Assembly: GCA_015501585.1 (NCBI GenBank)
Contig: JADNRY010000018.1
Coordinates: 372,001-436,000 of the forward strand
DNA length: 64,000 nucleotides
Source of the DNA: Rhodocollybia butyracea
Taxonomy: Eukaryota > Basidiomycota > Agaricomycetes > Agaricales > Omphalotaceae
Direction of reading: 5' to 3'
The stretch's first letter is position 1. Every line of letters starts with the position of its first letter. The translations under genes and the position numbers were made by a program. This document shows positions 56,988 to 64,000 of the stretch, one piece after another. Under the pieces are notes generated by a model, which was not told where the DNA came from, did not search any database, and was given only the letters and a program-made list of their open reading frames with translations.

Positions 56988-59900
56988 TCGAAAGTATGAC
57001 CGAGATAATTAACTCCCGGGTTTATAAATGAAAGAGAAGATGATAAGACCCCACGATCATTAAATTAGCGCTGGCCCTGTTCCACGCTCTGTTCCTCACG
57101 AATCCTCGCGCAGTCTGCGTTGATGCAAAAGCGTGTCTTCCTGTCGGTGAACACAAGTGAGCACAGCACATTGACACGGGTTTCCGGACCCGCCGAAGAG
57201 TTTAAGCCCTCTTGGTCTTCTAGTTTTATTGGGATGGATGGCCTTCCCGTTCCGTAAGTATTCACTCTAGTTAACTCTTAAAACAAAATGATCTAGATAG
57301 ACGTCTCAACCACGAGGCAACGCTCTCCAACCCTGTCCAGAAATCGTGTTACATGAAGCTGCAGAGTGTTCGATATACAATTATCAGCAAAGATGGAAAT
57401 CACTGATGGTCATTCGTAAAAACGTCGTAAAAAGAGGTAAAAGGTCGTCAAAGAAGGTCACTGGCGAGATAACGAAATATCCAACAGGAGAGAGAAAGAG
57501 TTAACATGATCACACGCTTCCCGGAAGCCTCCGCCACAAAGTTCAAAATATCTCGTGCATGCGGTGAAATGTTCGGTTACTTGCACTTCAGCCCAACTAC
57601 CGCGTGCCCAAGAGGTTTGCTAGATCCTGCCACTTCAGTTCAGATGGAGTTATCTTTCTCTTGCCTTGCCATGGACAAGGACCATGTAGCCTCGGAAGAG
57701 GAGATTGGTAGAAGAGGTTACGGTATTTATCTAGTTACAGCTAGTTACTAGGCCCGACTTGTTCGCAGATTTTATAGTAAGCCTTTCTCCGTCTAATTTC
57801 TATTTGTACGCTTGCAGTGAGCTGATAGGCTTAAAACAGTCCCCTCTAATTGAGGGCTTGGTTACCAGACTAGTGAGCTCACGATATAGACTCATTCTTC
57901 CGTTTATTTTGAGTAGTACACCCCGCATTCACGTTCATCTACAACAGTTAAGATTAAACTCAAGAACATACACTCGACAAAAGGTACCATGAAGGCCCGT
58001 GACCCTGCGGAAGTAGGTCGAAGAAGAGATTTGGCAAAGAGAAGTGAGATTAATGAGTGCGTGATAGTAAAAATACTTTTGCAGAAGTTCGATTGGGACA
58101 TAGCCTCACTTGAGTACCTTGTTTCCTCCAGGAACCCGACTGCTAGCTGAGAAATATGATAGGGAGCACTGGCAGACCAATGGACACACGCTGAACTCCC
58201 CGACTCTTTGTTCCATGGTTCGCCCACTTGTAACCCATAGGAGTGGCAACATTATACTCGTCCTTTTTCCCTTGCGGATCCTTCTTCTATTCGACGCTTA
58301 TACTGTCCTTCTCTTCCAAGAAGAGGACTGTACTCCAAGTGCAGATCTCAACACAAATACAATGATCCAAAGTTTTACATAATGCGACCGCATCTAAGTA
58401 CTCTGCAGTGCAACCACAAAAATGGGATCGTGGAGGCGCTGTATGTTATCCTGAATTTCAAAACAACACCGTTCTCCATTGCTTTTACTTACGTCCTGGT
58501 GACTACTGACGACTTTATCGTCATCTCAGGTGATTCAAAGACATCAAGGACACCCTCAATTGAAATTCTTGAATGGTCATGTAGAGAAGAATGTAGCTCA
58601 TTCAAAGGCAGTCAATGTTGTGGTCAAAGCATAGGTCAAGAGCTGAACGGCTGCGATTTTGTTTTGGGATTTCGGGCCACTACATCCGTGTCATATGGCC
58701 TGGGATTCCAGACCTCGGACTCACGGAGGACAAGGTGGTGATCTTCCGGTGAAAGATAACCTGTTCAACTGACATCTTTAGCTTTGACGAGGGCATACCA
58801 CTCAGGTTCCATATGCAACGGTCAACGGTTGACGGGTGCTGTCCTGGTTTCCCCTACACAGCGTCAATACCGCATCATTTTTTCCATTCGAGTGTACTAA
58901 TGAGTCTCCTTCCCGTAGATAGATGGTGGAGGCCAGGGGTGCACTGGCGTGACTCGCATATGTCTCTCTGTTTGCAGTGATTTTAGTTTTTTCTGGACCG
59001 TATACACCATTCATGGTACGGATGCAACCAGTACCGTGTCGAGCTGTAAAATTCTTACAACGGTACAGTGACCAAAACACCACGAAATTTGCGGCCGTCA
59101 ATGTTTACGGGATGGTGGTATATATAGTACTCTAGGTTTAACTAGATTTGTTACGTCCTTCCATGCTGATTGTATAATCCAAGCCTTTTGTTCCTCCATC
59201 CTAGCTGCCGTCTCGCTTGATACCAGCTCGACGATCTTCCATGTTGCTCATCAATGCATGACTGCTCATTGTTTGTGATCCGTATGCTAGTAGAAGTCAT
59301 GGTCAAATTACGATTTGATCGGGCTCAGCTTCTCAGTGTCTTTGCAGTGTCTACTCGGCTTTGAACCCAGCCAACTTGAACTAACTTCTACTAATGCCTC
59401 TGTCAAACAGAAACCTACGCATAAATGCGATTGCTCTGTCGGCCAGGAATAGGAGGCCTCTTTCTTGTTTTGGTATTGGTAGCATAACCGACGTGGTCCC
59501 ATTTCAAAACAGCCCAGAGGGCCCCAGCTACTATATGTATCGCGCCAAATACATGTCCGGATGCATAGCCTCTACAATGCTGTGACCAGCACACAAATGC
59601 CGTCGCACAAACGTCGAGACTACCCACGACCTAAAAAGAAGGCGCTAGACATTGACTAAGTTGCAACAAATGTTATCTAAGTACTTAAGGAAGAAGAGAA
59701 AGACAAGAGTACAACAAAACATATTACCAACTTGATACAAATGAGAATCCTGATGAGCAAATAGTACAGCAATAGCGAGAGTAAGTTTGACATTCTATCC
59801 AAGGTAGTTTTGAAACAGGAAATACTGGACCACTGAGAAAACCTTTGAACATGCAAGTTTAGAGGCCATACCTGAATAAGTACACTTAGGGTGCCTTGAT

Positions 59901-60249
59901 TATAGAGAGATTATTTACCGTAACTTCGACTTTGGGTCCAATGAAAGACCAGAAATACTTGTGTCTGACCCCACCTCAAACCATTTCATCAATTAATCTG
60001 ATACAGTTGTTCGTGAAGATTGCTGGTCGGCCAAGGCTGGAAACATTAACTGCAAATCGCCTCAATCTAGCTAGTAATAGAGGCATCAACTCGGAAGATG
60101 GAGCTTGAAGAACAGATGTTTAATCACGGTGTTGGTTGGTGAGCCATGGATAACTGGCTATAAGATAGCACCCTGAACAAGGTAGCTTGCAGCTCTTGCC
60201 CCACCATATTCACTTGCAGGCAGCCAATTCGCTACCAGAAACTGATAAA
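56988..60249. other. Gene-poor stretch, no secure gene
   Basis: About 3.2 kb. Includes a minus-strand TATATATA at 59113-59120 with a short frame after it (first ATG near 59018, MNGVYGPEKTKITANRE), and a plus-strand 119-codon frame at 58382-58741 with four Cys near its end. Neither has a family signature. Confidence 0.45.
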
Positions 60250-61272
60250 TACATGGATACTACTGATCCATGTAAGATCGAGGTGTCCCATGCATTAGGG
60301 CCATCACTTTCCCCCCTTTCACGGGCTTCCATGACCCCTTCCTCTCCCCCCTCCGACCCCGGCCAATCCCACCCACATCACTGCCGCCGTCAGCCCCACA
60401 ATTACCCCTACCAGCAGTATTGCCAGTTCTACCAGCTCTACCAGCACCAGATCTTCCATTCATATGGCAAGTAGTTCAAGTTTACGAGGTCTGACTCAGG
60501 TAGCACCGGCTTCAATAAAAAAGTTTGTGAACTATCGACTCTTCGTCTACTTTGCAAGCTCATAGAAATTTTGTCAACTATTGATATACCTAGTCCAGTC
60601 TTTACAGAGATCCATACTGTTACTCCTCCTTCATCCACGATGACTTTGACCACAATAACGACAATGTTTGTTATCTCACTCATAATCCTTCCGAAGCTAA
60701 TAAACCTTTAATTAGTGTTCCGGGTATTGTACCCTCAAAGCATACTCTGTCTATCAGCTCGCCAACCTCGGTGTCTGCGAGAATCCCTACTATTACGAGT
60801 TCTTCATCGACAATACTAGTAACTTCAATAATGTATGTTTTTTTTTCATTCTTGATCTTGATTTTTCCAGAGTCAATCTTCCCTGACCAGTGCTACGAGT
60901 ACTATAGCCCCAAAAGATAGTATTTCTACGGGTGCCATTGTAGGAACTGTCATTGGATCGCTCTTTGTCCTTGCTGCAAGCATAGGCATTTTCATGCTTG
61001 TGCATCGACGTCGGTATCAAACAGCCATGGCAAGCCTAGGCCGCGTCTCCCCTTTATTGATAGATGCAGTACACGAGGGAGGCACCAACGTCATCCCCAA
61101 TGGGACGCCCTCACAAGAAAAGGAGCGATATATCCAGCATAATCATATCAACTCTAGATCTCAAACTGAACCCGAGTCCGGAATCCGCCCGTCAGCCCTA
61201 GACCCGCTATTGTTACACTCTCTCACCTTGGTCCGCCCCGGGGAGATGTGTATCTTGATCATAGGCGAGTAA
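60250..61272 (+). CDS. Ser/Thr-rich single-pass membrane protein, probably incomplete
   Basis: In shifting frames that need introns, the region encodes Ser/Thr-rich words (SPTITPTSSIASSTSSTST, FTEIHTVTPPSSTMTLTTIT, SARIPTITSSSSTILVTS). These lead into a clean membrane helix at about 60931-61005 (GAIVGTVIGSLFVLAASIG, then IFMLV) and a basic HRRRY start of a cytosolic tail with SQEKERYIQHNHINSRS, ending at TAA near 61272. This layout is that of fungal cell-surface sensors and related proteins with an outer glycosylated stalk. The outer domain that usually comes first is not seen upstream, and at least two stops lie in the stalk, so it may be partly decayed. Confidence 0.45.
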
Positions 61273-61776
61273 CAATGGAAACAATTATAATTGGGAGGAT
61301 GGCAGAGCATATACATCATCTTGAATCTCAACTTGCTGGGGATGGATTCTCGGAGACACCTCCACCCACGTACCTATCTTCATGATGAATATCGTCACGG
61401 ATTTACCCTTGTCATAAGTGAAACTTCAACACGCATCTCACTTCATGGGATGGCTCATACGGAGTAGGGAGAGGGGACTCGGTGTGCTAGGGTGTGTTGT
61501 AGTACTACTCAGTACTGCTCTGTATGTCTGTATGCACTTGACAATTGGAACAAAGGTACCTACTAGTAGTACTATCGTCTGAGTATGGACAATTTATAAT
61601 GTGATGGTGGTCAAAATGCAAGCGCCCATTTCCTTTTTTTGTACTTTTCGACTCGATCAATCAACGTGTTATTTTCTTCAAGCAAACACAAAATGATATA
61701 GATTCATACAGCTTCTTAATCCGCACAGTAGCTATCGATAGCTTCGTAATTTTGTTCGGTGATGGACCAAAGAGTT

Positions 61777-61783
61777 TATAAAA
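61777..61783 (+). promoter_or_regulatory. TATA box of the glycosyltransferase-like gene
   Basis: TATAAAA lies 44 bp before ATG 61821. It is only 5 bp ahead of an in-frame ATG at 61788, so transcription would start after that codon; this decides the start at 61821. Confidence 0.55.
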
Positions 61784-61820
61784 GGCGATGATCAAAATGA
61801 CCTTTCTCGATCTTACCAGC

Positions 61821-63997
61821 ATGAACGCCCCTTGTTATGTTTACTACTGTTCAGGACATGGTATGAATTCTATATTTCTGCTATATTTTATCGCTCAATA
61901 TCTATCAGGATTCGGACACGCCACCCGCGTCTCTGCGTTTTCGTCTGCACTTCTTCAGCTTGATTTACCAGAGCGCATAAGCATCCATATAGTCTCCTCT
62001 GCGCCGAAACACGTTTTCGCAGACTGTATCGGCGCACAATATCGCTATGCAGATTGGATTGATCCTGTCATCGTTCAGCCTTTAGCGTGAGTTCGGTATA
62101 CTTTGAATTGGGCAAAAGTCTCAGCGAGTTCAACAGATATCGCGTAGATCGACAAAAGAGCGTCCAAGTACTCAAGGCGTTTCTCAAGAATAAAGATTCC
62201 TTCCTAGAAACCGAACGTCAATGGCTAATCAGCATAAATGCGCGATGTGTTTTGAGCGATGCTGCTTTTCTTGGCTGGTAAGCCATAATATCATAATGAA
62301 ACTTTTCAAACGCTGAACAGAGCACTGTAGCATCGCTGCAAAAGCGGCGGGAATCCCGTCCATCTTGGTGACGAATTTCACATTCGACTCCGTCTACAGC
62401 TACCTTGGCACAGATTTCATCGATGAACAGCATTCTACTCAACTGGGTGACACTCCAGCCTTGGCTCCCGACATTCCTATCCCCCATTCCACTCTCGAAC
62501 CTCTCATCGCCCAAATTCACGACGGTTACCGCTGCGCGGACCTCCTGCTACTCCTTCCTGGTCAAATACCCATTCCCTCGTTTTCTAACCAGTTACATCT
62601 TCCTGCAACCAACTGGGTGGATTCTGACAATAGATTCACGCCACAAGCTATCGCGCATCTGACTCGCCTAAGAGAGAATCCTTCGGAATGCACTTTACAT
62701 GAACATGTTCCGTTCCCACCGAACACCGCACTTGGCCGAAACCTTGAACCTCTTTCGCGCAAAGTCCTTTCTATGCCTCTTCTCGTAAGACCGCCTTCTT
62801 CCTCGGTTGCGCGCTCTCCATACACGAACGAAGGTAGAGCACGCATACTCGCGTCCGCGAATGTGCCGGCCGAACTCCATGATCCAGATACGACAAAGAT
62901 TCTTGTGGTTTCCTTTGGCGGACAAGTTCTGAGCTGGCCCCGGCGAAAACAGTCAATGTCATCTGCTCATGAAGACCGCAACGCGTCAAGAATCAAACCG
63001 ATCACCGTCGCGATAGGATTGGGTATCAACTTGAAAGACACGAAACTGAACAAGTCGCGACTTGAGGTTCCTCTAGAGACTGCTTCTCATGTTATTCCCT
63101 TAACACTTCCTCAAGAGCTTAGAGACCATCGCGATATCGATCCACAAGCTACAGTGTCACCTCGTTTGGCTACTTCCTCGCACATCTGGATCCCGGAGCA
63201 CCTCCTGTCGTCAATCCCTCGGGCAGCCCCGTCATTTCATCACCGCGGACGTCATCACTGCAACACCACCTGGAATACAAGGGGAAAGAGAACGAGTTCC
63301 AGTCTGTGACTTTTTCGCCCAGTCGCCTGGGTACTGAGAGAACGATGCCCTCTCCTCTTATGGATATAGTGAACATGCCTGCTTCACCTCAAGGAGCTGC
63401 TCCAACCTGTCAACTTGATCCGGATGACTCCATCGGCGGAGTGAACTCTAGGCTTGGAAACATGCAAGTGAGGGATGATGGGGATCTCGAGGACGAGGCT
63501 CGCCTCCCACAGTTACTTCCGGACTCCAACTGGATTGCGATAGTCTGCGGTGCTTCCAAAGAACAGCGTGAAGATACTTCCGACCTCCCAGCAAACTTCT
63601 ACCTTGCTCCGAAAGACGTTTATATGCCTGATCTTACTGCCATTGCGGACGTACTTCTGGGAAAGCTAGGATACGGGACGGTGGCCGAATGTATAGACGC
63701 GGGAACACCGATGGTGTATATTTCTCGGCCACTGTTCATTGAGGAACTTGGATTGAGAATCTTGCTGGAAAATGGGGTGTTGGTGTCGAGATGAGTCGTG
63801 CGGAATATGAGAACGGGCACTGGGTTGAGCGAGTGAAGGAAGCTTGGCAGAAGGCTAGAGCTTCGAAGGAGCGGAAGAGGAGGGTCAAAGGAGCAGAATT
63901 GAGCGAAGGTGTTTGTATTAGTGAAAGAGAGGACGAGATTAGAAGGATGGCCAAAGTTGTTGTCGAATGGGTAGGAGAATGGTGGAAGGATGGCTGA
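61821..63997 (+). CDS. Glycosyltransferase-like protein (arabinokinase N-terminus-like), two frameshifts
   Basis: Start at ATG 61821 (MNAPCYVYYCSGHG), chosen from the TATA box. Exons: 61821-61860, 61909-62086, 62137-62277 and 62331 onward. Signatures are GHGFGHATRVSAF near the N-terminus, IHIVSSAPKHVFADCI, YRVDRQKSVQVLKAFL, CVLSDAAFLGCIAAKAAGIP followed by SILVTNFTF, KILVVSFGGQVL, then SNWIAIVCGASKEQ, FYLAPKDVYMPDLTAIADVL and GKLGYGTVAECID near the end. This two-lobed GT-B-like pattern matches fungal proteins similar to the N-terminal part of plant L-arabinokinase; the reaction is unproven. One base is missing near 63190 (WIP|GAPP) and a further frame change is needed near 63775 (GV|GVEMSRAEYE). 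Stop TGA 63995-63997. Either assembly errors or a pseudogene. Confidence 0.7.
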
Positions 63998-64000
63998 TGG

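Noticed and set aside
1..64000. CRISPR array, operon or prokaryotic features
   Set aside because: The DNA is clearly from a fungal nucleus with introns; no regularly spaced repeats were found.

Overview
The window reads as nuclear DNA of a filamentous basidiomycete, most likely an agaric (Agaricomycetes, Agaricales). Genes are broken by many 50-75 bp GT-AG introns. The core proteins (methionyl-tRNA synthetase, Neo1-type flippase, Mediator subunit 19) are of fungal type. Several other families are, as far as I know, agaric-expanded: an RTC4-domain protein, an unusual kinase-like protein opening with a short G-S-E-F-N-T-V-A-G-D-Q segment, and small multi-TM proteins. Relics of LTR, LINE-like, hAT-like and foldback elements are common.

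Layout. 1-5.4 kb: an RTC4-domain gene, open at the left edge, whose late introns hold two foldback elements and a gag-only Ty1/copia element. 8.3-12.3 kb: a kinase-like gene split by two copies of one inverted-end element. 12.4-16 kb: decayed sequence, including a Brr2 helicase relic. 16.0-24.5 kb: a compact conserved block with a small stress-type protein (+), a BAR/IMD-like protein (-) and a Neo1 flippase (-), with a hairpin-rich intergenic stretch at 19.6-19.9 kb. 24.7-47.2 kb: a dynamic region with a hAT-like MITE, three diverged copies of a small membrane-protein gene (two next to broken RSE1/SF3b fragments), a LINE fragment, a second gag-only copia element inserted into a palindrome and itself split by a 2.8 kb insertion, a multi-TM gene and a small cysteine-rich secreted protein. 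48.6-57 kb: a second conserved block with methionyl-tRNA synthetase (+), MED19 (-) and an MFS transporter (-). 57-61.8 kb: mostly unassigned, ending with a Ser/Thr-rich single-pass membrane protein. 61.8-64 kb: a glycosyltransferase-like (arabinokinase N-terminus-like) gene.

No operon-like logic is expected or seen. The two conserved blocks look like ordinary housekeeping DNA separated by a repeat-rich accessory zone that collects duplicated gene pieces. The strongest specific observations are an 8-nt microexon and a GC-AG intron in methionyl-tRNA synthetase, two independent gag-only copia elements with matching target duplications, a pair of abutting long palindromes one of which was hit by a retroelement, and recurrent one-base frameshifts in otherwise conserved genes, which may be assembly errors. 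I found no convincing wholly new system; the hairpin-rich stretch and the foldback family are the best leads.
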